A stretch of 64,000 bases of DNA, taken from Streptomyces sp. JB150. GTDB taxonomy: Bacteria; Actinomycetota; Actinomycetes; Streptomycetales; Streptomycetaceae. Positions 1 through 8,398 of this stretch are shown here, one piece after another (within the stretch, counting starts at the first letter, position 1; the number at the start of each line of letters is the position of its first letter). Where the stretch lies: positions 3,485,085-3,549,084 of the forward strand of contig NZ_CP049780.1 of assembly GCF_011193355.1 (NCBI RefSeq), written 5' to 3'. Under the pieces are notes generated by a model. That model had not been told where the DNA came from and ran no database searches. It worked only from the letters and a program-made list of their open reading frames with translations. Position numbers and translations under genes: made by a program.

Positions 1-801
1 GGCCGTCAGGCCGTACAGCCGCTCGTCCGGGTCGGCGTGCGAGCGCAGCTGGAGGACGAGCGACAGCAGCACCCAGACGCCGAGCGTGCCGAGGATGACC
101 GCCGGGCCGTGGTCTCGTCCGGTGGCGAGCAGTGCCGCGTCGGCGGCGAGCGCGCCCGCGAAGGCCAGCACGATGCCCTGCCGGGCCGGCCACATGCCGT
201 TCAGCCGGAACCAGCCGGCCGCGGTCACCGCCTGCAGCGCGACCAGCGGCACGAGCAGCGCGTACGCGCCGACAGCGGCGGCGCCGGACAGCAGCGCGCC
301 GAGCAGCGCGGTGAGCGCGGCGGGCTGGAGTCCGGGCTCGATGATGGGGCTACGGCCCTCCAGGCGGGCCCGCTGGGCCGCCGTGAGCGGGGCCGAGGGG
401 GCCGCGGGAGGGGCGGGCTCCGGTTCGGGTGCCGGTGCCGGTGGGGGCACCGCCGCCGCGGGGGGCTGGGGCTCGTACGGCTGCCCGGGCATCGCGTACG
501 TCTGCTGCGGGGCGTAGGACTGCTGCGGGGCGTACGGCGCCGTCGTCTGCTGCGTCTGGGGGTCCCAGGTCTGCCCCTCCCACTGCTGGGTGTACGGGGC
601 GGCGGCGTACTGCTCCGGGTACTGCTGATACTGCTGCTGGGGCTGCTGGTACTGCGGCTGCTGCTCGTACTGCCGCTGGTACTGGTCGTAGCCCTGGTGG
701 CCCGGGTGGCCTTGGTGGCCCTGGTAGTCCGGGTAGCCCTCGTGCCCGTCGTACCGCTGCCCGTCGTACGGCTGCCCGTCGTACCGCTGCTGGTCGTTCA
801 T
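1..801 (-). CDS. Q/Y/P-rich membrane protein, partial
   Basis: The 5' 267 codons of a gene that runs off the left edge. The ATG at 801 is preceded by an AGGAGGGTG Shine-Dalgarno. The first ~110 residues are low complexity, rich in Gln, Tyr, Gly and Pro, with repeated YDGQ/YQGH/QYQQ units. A Pro/Ala linker (PPAPAPEPEPAPPAAP) follows, then a hydrophobic half with at least three likely membrane helices from about residue 155. This layout, a disordered cytoplasmic tail before a helix bundle, is common in Streptomyces envelope proteins of unknown function. The gene starts 8 bp downstream of the MoaD-like gene and is probably co-transcribed with it. I do not recognise a catalytic domain and the C-terminus is not visible. 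Confidence 0.75.
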   Translation of the reverse strand, partial: MNDQQRYDGQPYDGQRYDGHEGYPDYQGHQGHPGHQGYDQYQRQYEQQPQYQQPQQQYQQYPEQYAAAPYTQQWEGQTWDPQTQQTTAPYAPQQSYAPQQTYAMPGQPYEPQPPAAAVPPPAPAPEPEPAPPAAPSAPLTAAQRARLEGRSPIIEPGLQPAALTALLGALLSGAAAVGAYALLVPLVALQAVTAAGWFRLNGMWPARQGIVLAFAGALAADAALLATGRDHGPAVILGTLGVWVLLSLVLQLRSHADPDERLYGLTA

Positions 802-808
802 CGGTCGG

Positions 809-1063
809 TCACCCTCCTGCGAACGGCGGGAGCACCTCGACCGTGCCGCCGTCGGTCAGCCGTACCGTCTCATGTCCACGGGTCCCGACGGGATCGCCGT
901 CGATGAGGAACGAGCAGCGCCGCAGCACGCGCGCGAGTTCGCCGGGGTGGCGCTCCCGCACCGCGGCGAGCGCGCCGGCGAGCGTGGCCGCCTCGTACGC
1001 CTCCTCGGCCACCCCGGCCGCGGCCTTCGCGGCGGCCCAGTAGCGCACCGTGACCTTTGCCAT
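809..1063 (-). CDS. MoaD/ThiS family sulfur-carrier protein
   Basis: An 84-residue beta-grasp protein ending in Gly-Gly (PPFAGG), the hallmark of MoaD/ThiS sulfur carriers whose C-terminal glycine is adenylated and thiocarboxylated. The N-terminus (MAKVTVRYWAAAKAAAG) and the central FLIDGDPV...LTDGGTVEVLPP pattern match molybdopterin synthase small subunits. I chose the ATG at 1063 because GAGGGAC sits just upstream; a GTG at 1075 is the alternative. Family knowledge suggests sulfur donation in molybdopterin (or thiamin) synthesis. No moaE, thiG or moeB gene lies nearby, so the partner is encoded elsewhere. It reads into the downstream membrane-protein gene. Confidence 0.82.
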   Translation of the reverse strand: MAKVTVRYWAAAKAAAGVAEEAYEAATLAGALAAVRERHPGELARVLRRCSFLIDGDPVGTRGHETVRLTDGGTVEVLPPFAGG

Positions 1064-1101
1064 CTCGTCCCTCACGTCAGTCCACTCATGACACGGCCAG
1101 G

Positions 1102-1998
1102 CTAGCCCGCCACGCCGGTGGCCCAGTCACCCATGCGGGCGAGCAGGGCGTCGTCGGCCGCGTGCTCGGCGTGGCCCATGCCCGGCTCGATCCACAGGGC
1201 GGCGTGGTCGCCCGCGGCGGTGGCCAGCATGTACGGGTGGTCGAGCGGGAAGTAGCCGTCCCGGTCGCCGTGGACGATCAGCAGCGGGGTCGGAGCGATC
1301 CGCGAGGCCGCCTCCACCGGGGAGAGCGGCACCGGGTCCCAGTCGCGGTGGTGGATGCGGGTACGGAAGCCGTAGCGGCCGACCAGGCGGCCGGCGGGGC
1401 GGGTGACCAGCCAGTGCAGGCGGCGCATGGGGGCGGTGCCGCGGTAGTACCAGCGGGCCGGCGCGCTGACCGAGACGACGGCGGCCAGTTCCTGCTCCCG
1501 GTGCAGCGCCGCGTGCCGCAGCACCACCGAGCCGCCCATGGAGAAGCCGACGGTCACCACGCGCGTGTGCCCGAGGGCGCGGGCCCAGTCCACGGCGGCG
1601 GCCAGGTCCAGGATCTCGCGGTCGCCGACGGTCGAGCGGCCGCCGGAGGCGCCGTGGCCGCGGAACGAGAAGGTGACGACGGCGCCGTGGTGCGCGAGGG
1701 CGCGCGCCACCCGGCGCACGTGCGGGCGGTTCACGTCACCGGTGAAGCCGTGGGCGACCACGAACACGAGGTGGCCGGCGGGCGGCCGCGCGGTGTCGTC
1801 GTCGCCCGCCGCCGGTTCGCATGGCGGTTCGTACACGGCACGGGGCGGTTCGTACACGGCTTCGATCCGCACCCCGTCGGCCGTGTGCAGAAACGTCCGC
1901 TTTCGTGCGGACTTGGTCCCTCCGGCCGTCTCGCGATGCGGACGAACGGTGGATGGCGGGGTGGATCGGGCCACATGACCTGCCGGACCTGAGCTCAT
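1102..1998 (-). CDS. alpha/beta hydrolase
   Basis: A 298-residue hydrolase. VVAHGFTGD is the oxyanion-hole loop, GFSMGGS is the nucleophile elbow (G-x-S-x-G), [10 protein letters not shown] carries the acid, and GMGHAEHA carries the catalytic His. The fold resembles S9/esterase-like serine hydrolases acting on short acyl or peptide substrates; the substrate cannot be inferred. The ATG at 1998 ([12 protein letters not shown]) is preferred over upstream codons because the earlier frame is low-quality leader. Near residue 55 a 7-residue unit ([14 protein letters not shown]) is duplicated in tandem. The gene is divergent from glnR, with about 275 bp between them, and is not obviously in an operon with the MoaD gene 38 bp downstream. 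Confidence 0.83.
   Translation of the reverse strand: MSSGPAGHVARSTPPSTVRPHRETAGGTKSARKRTFLHTADGVRIEAVYEPPRAVYEPPCEPAAGDDDTARPPAGHLVFVVAHGFTGDVNRPHVRRVARALAHHGAVVTFSFRGHGASGGRSTVGDREILDLAAAVDWARALGHTRVVTVGFSMGGSVVLRHAALHREQELAAVVSVSAPARWYYRGTAPMRRLHWLVTRPAGRLVGRYGFRTRIHHRDWDPVPLSPVEAASRIAPTPLLIVHGDRDGYFPLDHPYMLATAAGDHAALWIEPGMGHAEHAADDALLARMGDWATGVAG
1823..1860. repeat. 21-bp in-frame tandem duplication
   Basis: The 17-mer GGCGGTTCGTACACGGC occurs at 1823-1839 and again at 1844-1860, an exact 21-bp period. It duplicates seven codons (AVYEPP plus R or C) near the N-terminus of the hydrolase. Confidence 0.85.
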
Positions 1999-2064
1999 GT
2001 GGGCTATTCTGCTGGGCAGAGGACTCGGGCAGCGTAGCCCCCGGGTCCTTTTGTGCTTTCGGAA

Positions 2065-2080
2065 GCGTTGTATACGACGC
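2065..2080. promoter_or_regulatory. near-perfect palindrome between hydrolase and glnR
   Basis: GCGTTGTATACGACGC is a 16-bp palindrome with one mismatched pair around a GTATAC core. It lies in the ~275-bp divergent intergenic region (1999-2273) that must hold promoters for both the hydrolase and glnR. It may be an operator; no regulator can be assigned. Nothing else in this stretch is recognisable. Confidence 0.3.
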
Positions 2081-2273
2081 GGGAAACCGCAGGTGTACGG
2101 GCCGTCGATCGCATGAGTGGCCCCACGGGGCCGCAGCGGATCCCAGGGGCGCGGGGACCGCGCGTACGAAGCAGTGCCGCAAACGTCCTCGAAGGGACCG
2201 AGGAGGAACCAGACGTTATGGGCGAGCGAACCGTGCACGAACGTATGACGACGACCCAGGCAGGTGGGGCGCG

Positions 2274-3062
2274 ATGAGCTCTCTGCTGCTTCTCACCAAT
2301 GCCCTCCAGCCGTCGGCGGAGGTGCTCCCCGCGCTCGGCCTGCTCCTGCACAACGTGCGGGTGGCCCCGGCGGAAGGCCCGGCCCTCGTCGACACCCCGG
2401 GTGCCGACGTCATCCTCATCGACGGCCGCCGCGACCTCCCGCAGGTCCGCAGCCTCTGCCAGCTGCTGCGCTCCACCGGCCCCGGCTGTCCGCTGGTCCT
2501 CGTCGTCACCGAGGGCGGCCTGGCCGCCGTCACCGCCGACTGGGGCATCGACGACGTGCTGCTCGACACCGCCGGCCCGGCCGAGGTCGAGGCCCGGCTG
2601 CGGCTCGCCATGGGCCGCCAGCAGATCGTCAACGACGACTCCCCGATGGAGATCCGCAACGGCGACCTGTCGGTGGACGAGGCGACGTACAGCGCCAAGC
2701 TCAAGGGCCGGGTCCTCGACCTGACCTTCAAGGAGTTCGAGCTGCTGAAGTACCTCGCCCAGCACCCGGGCCGGGTCTTCACCCGTGCCCAGCTGCTCCA
2801 GGAGGTCTGGGGCTACGACTACTTCGGCGGCACCCGCACGGTCGACGTCCACGTACGGCGGCTGCGGGCCAAGCTCGGCCCCGAGCACGAGTCGCTGATC
2901 GGCACCGTCCGCAACGTCGGCTACCGGTTCGTCACCCCGGAGAAGGTGGAGCGCGCCGCCGAGGAGGCCAAGGCCAAGGCCGACCGGGCGAAGGTGGACA
3001 GGGCGGGCAAGCCGGACAGCGTGACCGCCTCTTCCGTCACCGAGGTCCCGGCCGACGCCTGA
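2274..3062 (+). CDS. glnR: nitrogen regulator GlnR (OmpR-type, atypical receiver)
   Basis: A 262-residue response regulator. The N-terminal receiver-like domain (residues 1-120) keeps an Asp at position 50 (VILIDGRRD) but lacks the usual acidic pocket and lysine, as in actinobacterial GlnR, which works as a phosphorylation-independent dimer. The C-terminal winged helix (about 135-225) contains [38 protein letters not shown] and [10 protein letters not shown], typical of OmpR/PhoB DNA binders. There is no partner kinase beside it, which also fits GlnR. In Streptomyces, GlnR controls glnA, glnII, amtB and nitrite/nitrate genes. The tail after residue 225 is charged and variable ([16 protein letters not shown]). 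I recognise the sequence as close to SCO4159. Confidence 0.88.
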   Translation: MSSLLLLTNALQPSAEVLPALGLLLHNVRVAPAEGPALVDTPGADVILIDGRRDLPQVRSLCQLLRSTGPGCPLVLVVTEGGLAAVTADWGIDDVLLDTAGPAEVEARLRLAMGRQQIVNDDSPMEIRNGDLSVDEATYSAKLKGRVLDLTFKEFELLKYLAQHPGRVFTRAQLLQEVWGYDYFGGTRTVDVHVRRLRAKLGPEHESLIGTVRNVGYRFVTPEKVERAAEEAKAKADRAKVDRAGKPDSVTASSVTEVPADA

Positions 3063-3160
3063 CCGGGCATACCGGACGCGGCGGACCGGTACTGCGGGCG
3101 GGCACGGCCAAGACGCAAGACGCCCTGCCCAGAGCCGGTCTCTCCGCGTAGACTCCGCGC

Positions 3161-4183
3161 GTGGCCAAGGTGACTCGGGATGATGTGGCGCGGCTGGCGG
3201 GGACTTCGACCGCCGTCGTCAGCTATGTCATCAACAACGGACCCCGGCCGGTCGCCCCGGCCACGCGCGAGCGTGTCCTCGCGGCGATCAAGGAACTGGG
3301 TTACCGGCCGGACCGGGTCGCCCAGGCGATGGCCTCCCGCCGCACCGACCTCATAGGCCTGATCATCCCGGACGCCCGCCAGCCCTTCTTCGGGGAGATG
3401 GCGCACGCGGTCGAACAGGCCGCGTCGGAGCGCGGGAAGATGGTCCTGGTCGGCAACACCGACTACGTCGGCGAGCGCGAGGTCCACTACCTGCGCGCCT
3501 TCCTCGGGATGCGGGTCTCCGGCCTGATCCTCGTCTCGCACGCGCTGAACGACCTGGCCGCCGCCGAGATCGAGGCGTGGGACGCCCGGATCGTGCTGCT
3601 GCACGAGCGCCCCGAGTCCATCGACGACGTCGCCGTGGTCACCGACGACCTGGGCGGCGCCCAGCTCGCCGTACGCCACCTGCTGGAGCACGGCTACGAG
3701 TACGTCGCCTGCATGGGCGGCACCGCCGAGACCCCGGCGGTCGGCGACCCGGTCTCCGACCACGTCGAGGGCTGGCGGCGCGCCATGGAGGAGGCGGGCG
3801 TCCCGACCGAGGGACGGCTGTTCGAAGCGCCGTACAACCGTTACGACGCCTACCGGGTGGCCCTGGAGATCCTCGCCGGCCCGGACCGCCCGCCCGCGAT
3901 CTTCTGCTCCACCGACGACCAGGCGATCGGCCTGCTCCGCGCGGCCCGCGAACTGCGCATCGACGTCCCCGGCGAGCTGGCCGTGGCCGGCTTCGACGAC
4001 ATCAAGGAGGCCGCGCTCGCCGACCCGCCGCTGACCACGGTCGCCTCGGACCGGTCCGCGATGGCGCGCGCCGCGGTGGACCTCGTCCTCGACGACGGGC
4101 TGCGGGTGGCGGGCTCACGGCGGGAACGGCTGAAGGTGTTCCCGTCGCGGCTGGTGGTGCGGCGGTCGTGCGGCTGTGAGTGA
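3161..4183 (+). CDS. LacI/GalR family transcriptional regulator
   Basis: A 340-residue LacI-type repressor. Residues 3-55 are the helix-turn-helix ([20 protein letters not shown]) and hinge helix ([16 protein letters not shown]). The rest is a periplasmic-binding-protein-like sensor with [35 protein letters not shown] and VAGFDDI, where family members bind a sugar or related ligand. The start is GTG at 3161. The C-terminus ends in a Cys-rich RRSCGCE. It stands alone 98 bp after glnR with no sugar operon beside it, so it may act on remote targets. The ligand is unknown. Confidence 0.9.
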   Translation: MAKVTRDDVARLAGTSTAVVSYVINNGPRPVAPATRERVLAAIKELGYRPDRVAQAMASRRTDLIGLIIPDARQPFFGEMAHAVEQAASERGKMVLVGNTDYVGEREVHYLRAFLGMRVSGLILVSHALNDLAAAEIEAWDARIVLLHERPESIDDVAVVTDDLGGAQLAVRHLLEHGYEYVACMGGTAETPAVGDPVSDHVEGWRRAMEEAGVPTEGRLFEAPYNRYDAYRVALEILAGPDRPPAIFCSTDDQAIGLLRAARELRIDVPGELAVAGFDDIKEAALADPPLTTVASDRSAMARAAVDLVLDDGLRVAGSRRERLKVFPSRLVVRRSCGCE

Positions 4184-4221
4184 CCTCCGCGGGTCCGGGC
4201 GGCGCTCCTCTCACGGCGTGG

Positions 4222-5175
4222 TCACCACTGGGCGATGAGCGGCGTGTCCGGCTCGTGCCGCCGCCACGCCTCGCCGAGGCGGACCAGGCGGGCGGGCGCG
4301 GCGATACCGCGCACGGTGGCGATCCGCCCGTCGGCGAGGTCGAACGTGACGGCGCCGATGACCCGGTCGCCCAGCACGAAGAGGACGGCGGGGGCCCCGT
4401 TGACGGGCGCGTAGTGGACGGCGGGGGTGCCACCGGCCAGGCGCCGCTTCGCGGGCGTGGGCCGGAAGCCGGCCCGGACGACCGTGGCGATGCGCTGCGG
4501 GGTGTCGAACCGCAGCAGCCGCTCGGCCCGGCCCGCGCCGTCGGAGATCGCGGTCGCGTCGTCGGTGAGCAGCGCCACGAGCCGGTCGGTACGGCCCGAG
4601 GAGGCCGCGGCGAGGAATTCCTCGACGATCCGGCGGGCCGATTCCGGGTCCGGTGCACCGCTGCGGCGGCGGCCGGCGGTGAGGCGGCGCCGGGCCCGGT
4701 GCAGGTGCTGCTGGCTCGCGGACTCGGTGATGTCGAGGATCTCGGCGATCTCGGCGTGGCTGTGGGAGAACGCCTCGCGCAGGAGGTAGACGGCCCGCTC
4801 GACGGGTGACAGGCGTTCCATGAGCGTCAGCACGGCCAGCGAGACCGATTCGCGCTGCTCGAACGTGTCGGCCGGGCCGAGCATCGGGTCGCCGTCGAGA
4901 AGCGGTTCGGGCAGCCAGGCACCGACGGCGCGTTCGCGGCGGGCCTGTGCCGAGCGGAGCCGGTCGAGACAGAGATGGGTGACGACCTTGGTCAGCCAGG
5001 CCTCCGGCACCCTGATCCGCTGCCGGTCGGCCGCCTGCCAGTGCAGGAACGCGTCCTGCACGGCGTCCTCGGCGTCGGCGGCGGAGCCCAGCAGGCGGTA
5101 CGCCAGTGAGGCCAGCCGGTTCCGGCTGGCCTCGAACCGGCTGGTGTCGAAGCGATCGGTGGCGATGCCGTCCAC
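4222..5175 (-). CDS. ECF41-type (SigJ-like) RNA polymerase sigma factor
   Basis: A 317-residue ECF sigma factor. Region 2 is at about 12-85 (LASLAYRLLGSAADAEDAVQDAFLHW) and region 4 at about 115-165 (LSPVERAVYLLREAFSHSHAEIAEIL). A fused SnoaL/NTF2-like domain occupies the last ~140 residues. The linker motif WLPEPLL and SDGAGR in the extension match the WLPEPL and DGGGR motifs of the ECF41 group, in which the C-terminal domain replaces a classical anti-sigma factor and tunes activity. ECF41 genes typically neighbour a carboxymuconolactone decarboxylase, oxidoreductase or epimerase; here the FAD oxidoreductase lies 10 bp upstream in the same direction. The signal is unknown. Confidence 0.9.
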   Translation of the reverse strand: MDGIATDRFDTSRFEASRNRLASLAYRLLGSAADAEDAVQDAFLHWQAADRQRIRVPEAWLTKVVTHLCLDRLRSAQARRERAVGAWLPEPLLDGDPMLGPADTFEQRESVSLAVLTLMERLSPVERAVYLLREAFSHSHAEIAEILDITESASQQHLHRARRRLTAGRRRSGAPDPESARRIVEEFLAAASSGRTDRLVALLTDDATAISDGAGRAERLLRFDTPQRIATVVRAGFRPTPAKRRLAGGTPAVHYAPVNGAPAVLFVLGDRVIGAVTFDLADGRIATVRGIAAPARLVRLGEAWRRHEPDTPLIAQW

Positions 5176-5185
5176 GTGGCCGGTC

Positions 5186-6385
5186 CTAGGCGGCCGGGCG
5201 CATCGCGGCCGGTGCCGCCGGGACGGCGGTCAGCCGGCGCCGGCGCCTGGGCATGCCGAAGGTGGGGTGCGAGACCGCCCACAGCGCGGTCGCGAGGATG
5301 CCCGCCTTGATCCGCGCCGCCTTCCGGCCGCCCAGGTACGCCGGCTTGGCCCGCCCTTCGCCGTCGACCAGCTGCAGGATCCCGTCCCGCCGCCCGAGGC
5401 TGATGTGATTGCCCACGTAGGTCAGTCTGACGTCCGCGGTCCTGCCGCCGGTCAGGCGCCCCACGATCGCCTCGGTGGCCTGCCGGGCGGTGTCGCCGGC
5501 CGACGCGCAGGACATCGGCAGCGGCCGGCCGTTGTCGCCGATGGCGTGGACGCTGTCGCCGATGGCGTGGACGTCCGGGTGGGAGACCGAGCGCATGCTG
5601 CGATCGACGACGATCCGGCCCTCCTCGGTGACCTCCAGACCGCTCTGGGCGGCGATGGAGTCGACGGCGAACCCGGCCGTCCACACGGTCGCGTCGGAGG
5701 CCAGGACGGTGCCGTCGGCGCACAGCACCCGCGTCGCCTCGACGGCTTCGACGGAGGTGTGCTCCAGGACGGTGATGCCCAGCCGGTCACAGGCCCGGCG
5801 CAGGTGGCCGCGGGCCCCGGCGGAGAGCCGGGCGGCCGGCTCGCCGCGGGCGATCAGCGTCACCCGCAGGCCGGGCCGGGACTCGGCGATCTCGGTGGCG
5901 GTCTCGATGCCGGTCAGCCCGTCGCCGACGACCAGGACGGTGCCGCCGCCCCGCCCTTCCAGGGCGTCCAGGCGATCGCGCAGGCGCAGCGCCGAGGGCC
6001 GGCCGGCGACGTCGAAGGCGTGCTCGGCCACGCCGGGCACACCGTGGTCGGCGACACGGCTGCCGAGCGCGTAGACGAGCGTGTCGTAGCCGAGTTCGCC
6101 GCCGCCGCCCGTGTCCGCCACGGCGACGGTGCGGCGCTCGGGGTCGACGGCGGTGACCCGGGCCACGCGCAGCCGGATCCCGGTGCCGGCGAAGACGTCG
6201 GCGAGCTTCGGCGCCCGGATCCGCCGGCCGGCCGCGAGCTGGTGCAGCCGCAGCCGCTGGACGAAGTCCGGCTCGGCGTTGACCACGGTGATCTCGGTGT
6301 CCGCCGGGGACAGCCGGCGGGCCAGGTTCCCGGCCGCGTAGGCCCCGGCATATCCGGCGCCGAGGACGACGATGCGATGCTTCAT
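5186..6385 (-). CDS. NAD(P)/FAD-dependent oxidoreductase (NDH-2-like), ECF41 partner
   Basis: A 399-residue pyridine-nucleotide-disulphide-type oxidoreductase. The N-terminal GAGYAGAYAAGNL is the FAD Rossmann loop, VVGDGLTGIETATEIAE (about 150-170) is the NAD(P) loop, and VHAIGD near residue 275 is the second FAD contact. The length and order resemble type-II NADH dehydrogenases and related quinone reductases. It is the first gene of a two-gene unit with the ECF41 sigma factor, a typical oxidoreductase target. A 7-residue unit at the FAD-contact motif (VHAIGDS/VHAIGDN) is duplicated, which may disturb cofactor binding. The C-terminus has no clear membrane anchor but carries a basic stretch (RRRRR). 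Confidence 0.87.
   Translation of the reverse strand: MKHRIVVLGAGYAGAYAAGNLARRLSPADTEITVVNAEPDFVQRLRLHQLAAGRRIRAPKLADVFAGTGIRLRVARVTAVDPERRTVAVADTGGGGELGYDTLVYALGSRVADHGVPGVAEHAFDVAGRPSALRLRDRLDALEGRGGGTVLVVGDGLTGIETATEIAESRPGLRVTLIARGEPAARLSAGARGHLRRACDRLGITVLEHTSVEAVEATRVLCADGTVLASDATVWTAGFAVDSIAAQSGLEVTEEGRIVVDRSMRSVSHPDVHAIGDSVHAIGDNGRPLPMSCASAGDTARQATEAIVGRLTGGRTADVRLTYVGNHISLGRRDGILQLVDGEGRAKPAYLGGRKAARIKAGILATALWAVSHPTFGMPRRRRRLTAVPAAPAAMRPAA
5533..5573. repeat. 21-bp in-frame tandem duplication in FAD-binding motif
   Basis: TGTCGCCGATGGCGTGGACG at 5533-5552 is repeated at 5554-5573 (21-bp period). It duplicates VHAIGD within the region that contacts the FAD pyrophosphate in this family. 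Confidence 0.87.
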
Positions 6386-6533
6386 GTGCGGCTCCTGTCG
6401 GTTCGGATGCTGTCGTGGGTTGAGCGGGACGGCGAGCCGATTGCTGACAGGAACCGCATGTGATGTGCGCCACAGGTTGGCCTGGGCGTACCGAGCCCGG
6501 TCCTCACATCGGGCATACGACGTTCTGCCGGGC

Positions 6534-6564
6534 TTCTCAGGCGGCCCTCAGGAAGCTCTCATGG
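6534..6564 (+). promoter_or_regulatory. triple CTCA direct repeat, likely OmpR-type operator
   Basis: CTCAGG at 6536, CTCAGG at 6547 and CTCATGG at 6558 recur with an exact 11-bp period, placing them on one face of the helix. The pattern resembles the MprA box of M. tuberculosis (8-bp repeats of the type YCTCAGG spaced 2-3 bp), which controls the HtrA-like pepD gene. Here it lies immediately before an HtrA-like gene followed by an MprAB-like pair, so the response regulator at 7661 is the obvious candidate ligand. The third repeat ends 15 bp before the start codon. Confidence 0.6.
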
Positions 6565-6579
6565 TCGGGCGACAAGCTC

Positions 6580-7572
6580 ATGGACATGACCGACAGCAAC
6601 GTGAACCCCGAGTGGCCGCCCCCTCCGGCGTACCAGCCACAGCAGCAGCCGCAGCAACCGCAGCAACCGACCGCGCTCCTGGCGGAGCCCGTGTCCCGGC
6701 GGCGCGCCAGGCGGCGGGGGCCCGTGGCCCTGCTCACCGCCGTCGCGATCGTCGCCGCGGCCGTCGGCGGCGGCACGGCGTACGGCATCCAGGAGCTGAC
6801 CGGCGGTTCCGCGGCCGTCGCGTCCAGCTCCACCAGCACCACCGTGGTGCCGTCGAGCCAGAAGGGCACGGTCGCCGGGGTCGCGAAGGCGGTCAGCCCG
6901 AGCATCGTCGAGATCGACGCCACCTCGAACGCGGGGTCCTCCACCGGCTCCGGCGTGATCATCACGTCCGACGGCGAGATCGTCACCAACAACCACGTCG
7001 TCTCCGGCGCCTCCCGGATCACGGTGACGACCAGCGACGGCACGCAGTACACCGCCCGCGTCGTCGGCACCGACAGCGGCAAGGACCTCGCGCTGATCGA
7101 GCTGGAGAACGCCTCCGGGCTCAAAGCGGCGACGCTCGGCGACTCCGACGGGGTGCGGGTCGGTGACCAGGTGGTGGCGATCGGCTCGCCCGAGGGTCTG
7201 ACCGGCACGGTGACCAGCGGCATCGTCTCCGCCCTGAACCGGGACGTCACCGTCTCCACCGGTGAGGGTCAGCAGCAGCGGCAGCCGGACGGCGGCTGGC
7301 CGTTCGAGTTCGGCGGGCAGGAGTTCAACGGCGACACCGGCTCGTCCACGACGACGTACAAGGCCATCCAGACCGACGCGTCCCTCAACCCGGGCAACTC
7401 CGGCGGCGCGCTGATCGACATGAACGGCAACATCATCGGCATCAACTCCGCGATGTACTCGGCGAGCGGTTCCTCCTCGTCCGACGCGGGCAGCGTCGGC
7501 CTCGGCTTCGCCATCCCCATCAACACCGTGAAGGCCGACCTGGCGAAGCTGCGGGCGGGCGCGACCGACTGA
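6580..7572 (+). CDS. membrane-anchored HtrA/DegP-like trypsin protease without PDZ
   Basis: A 330-residue type II membrane protein. It has a Pro/Gln-rich cytoplasmic tail (residues 1-45), one membrane helix ([19 protein letters not shown], about 47-70) and an extracytoplasmic trypsin-like domain. The catalytic triad is visible as VTNNHVVSG (His), KDLALIEL (Asp) and [11 protein letters not shown] (Ser). It ends right after the protease domain ([15 protein letters not shown]), so the usual C-terminal PDZ domain is absent. HtrA proteins remove misfolded secreted proteins during envelope stress. ATG 6580 or ATG 6586 could be the start; neither has a strong Shine-Dalgarno. The downstream two-component system and the CTCA repeats upstream suggest a feedback circuit. 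Confidence 0.9.
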   Translation: MDMTDSNVNPEWPPPPAYQPQQQPQQPQQPTALLAEPVSRRRARRRGPVALLTAVAIVAAAVGGGTAYGIQELTGGSAAVASSSTSTTVVPSSQKGTVAGVAKAVSPSIVEIDATSNAGSSTGSGVIITSDGEIVTNNHVVSGASRITVTTSDGTQYTARVVGTDSGKDLALIELENASGLKAATLGDSDGVRVGDQVVAIGSPEGLTGTVTSGIVSALNRDVTVSTGEGQQQRQPDGGWPFEFGGQEFNGDTGSSTTTYKAIQTDASLNPGNSGGALIDMNGNIIGINSAMYSASGSSSSDAGSVGLGFAIPINTVKADLAKLRAGATD

Positions 7573-7660
7573 GAGCGACCGGCCCAGACCGACCGGCGAG
7601 TCGTGCGACGCTGAGAACGTCAGCCGCCCGCTTGCCGACCACCCCCGAGGAACCCACGCC

Positions 7661-8398
7661 ATGAGCCCCGCCGAAGGCGACCGTGACCCCCAGCGCATCC
7701 TCATCGTCGACGACGAGCCCGCGGTGCGCGAAGCGCTCCAGCGCAGCCTGGCCTTCGAGGGATACGACACCGAGGTCGCGGTCGACGGCGCGGACGCCCT
7801 GGAGAAGGCGACCGCGTACCGGCCCGACCTCGTCGTCCTCGACATCCAGATGCCGCGCATGGACGGCCTGACCGCGGCCCGGCGCATCCGCGGCGCGGGC
7901 GACACCACCCCGATCCTCATGCTGACCGCCCGCGACACCGTCGGCGACCGCGTCACCGGCCTCGACGCGGGCGCCGACGACTACCTGGTCAAGCCCTTCG
8001 AGCTGGACGAGCTGTTCGCCCGTATCCGCGCGCTGCTGCGCCGCAGCTCCTACGCGGCGGCGACGGCCGGCGCCGGCGCCGAGGCCGGCGAGGTGCTGAC
8101 CTTCGCCGACCTGCGGATGGACCTCGCGACCCGCGAGGTGACGCGCGGCGGGCGGCCGGTGGGGCTGACCCGCACCGAGTTCACCCTGCTGGAGATGTTC
8201 ATGGCGCACCCCAGGCAGGTCCTCACCCGCGAGCAGATCCTGAAGGCGGTGTGGGGCTTCGACTTCGAGCCGTCGTCGAACTCGCTGGACGTGTACGTGA
8301 TGTACCTGCGCCGCAAGACCGAGGCGGGCGGCGAGCCGCGGCTCGTGCACACCGTCCGGGGCGTCGGCTACGTCCTGCGGCAGGGCGGCACCGAGTGA
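7661..8398 (+). CDS. OmpR-family response regulator (MprA-like)
   Basis: A 245-residue response regulator. The receiver (residues 12-125) has acidic pocket DDE (17-19), phospho-acceptor Asp61 ([13 protein letters not shown]), Thr in MLTARD and Lys in YLVKPF. An Ala/Gly linker leads to a winged helix (about 145-240) with [39 protein letters not shown] and VRGVGYVLR. The stop overlaps the kinase start by 4 bp (GTGA), so the two are translationally coupled. It lies 88 bp after the HtrA-like gene, matching the mycobacterial MprAB/PepD arrangement. Confidence 0.92.
   Translation: MSPAEGDRDPQRILIVDDEPAVREALQRSLAFEGYDTEVAVDGADALEKATAYRPDLVVLDIQMPRMDGLTAARRIRGAGDTTPILMLTARDTVGDRVTGLDAGADDYLVKPFELDELFARIRALLRRSSYAAATAGAGAEAGEVLTFADLRMDLATREVTRGGRPVGLTRTEFTLLEMFMAHPRQVLTREQILKAVWGFDFEPSSNSLDVYVMYLRRKTEAGGEPRLVHTVRGVGYVLRQGGTE

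Noticed and set aside
6428..6449. TGTCAGC and CGTC on the minus strand upstream of the oxidoreductase as an ECF41 promoter
   Set aside because: The two elements are only 11 bp apart instead of the ~16 bp expected, so the match is not convincing.
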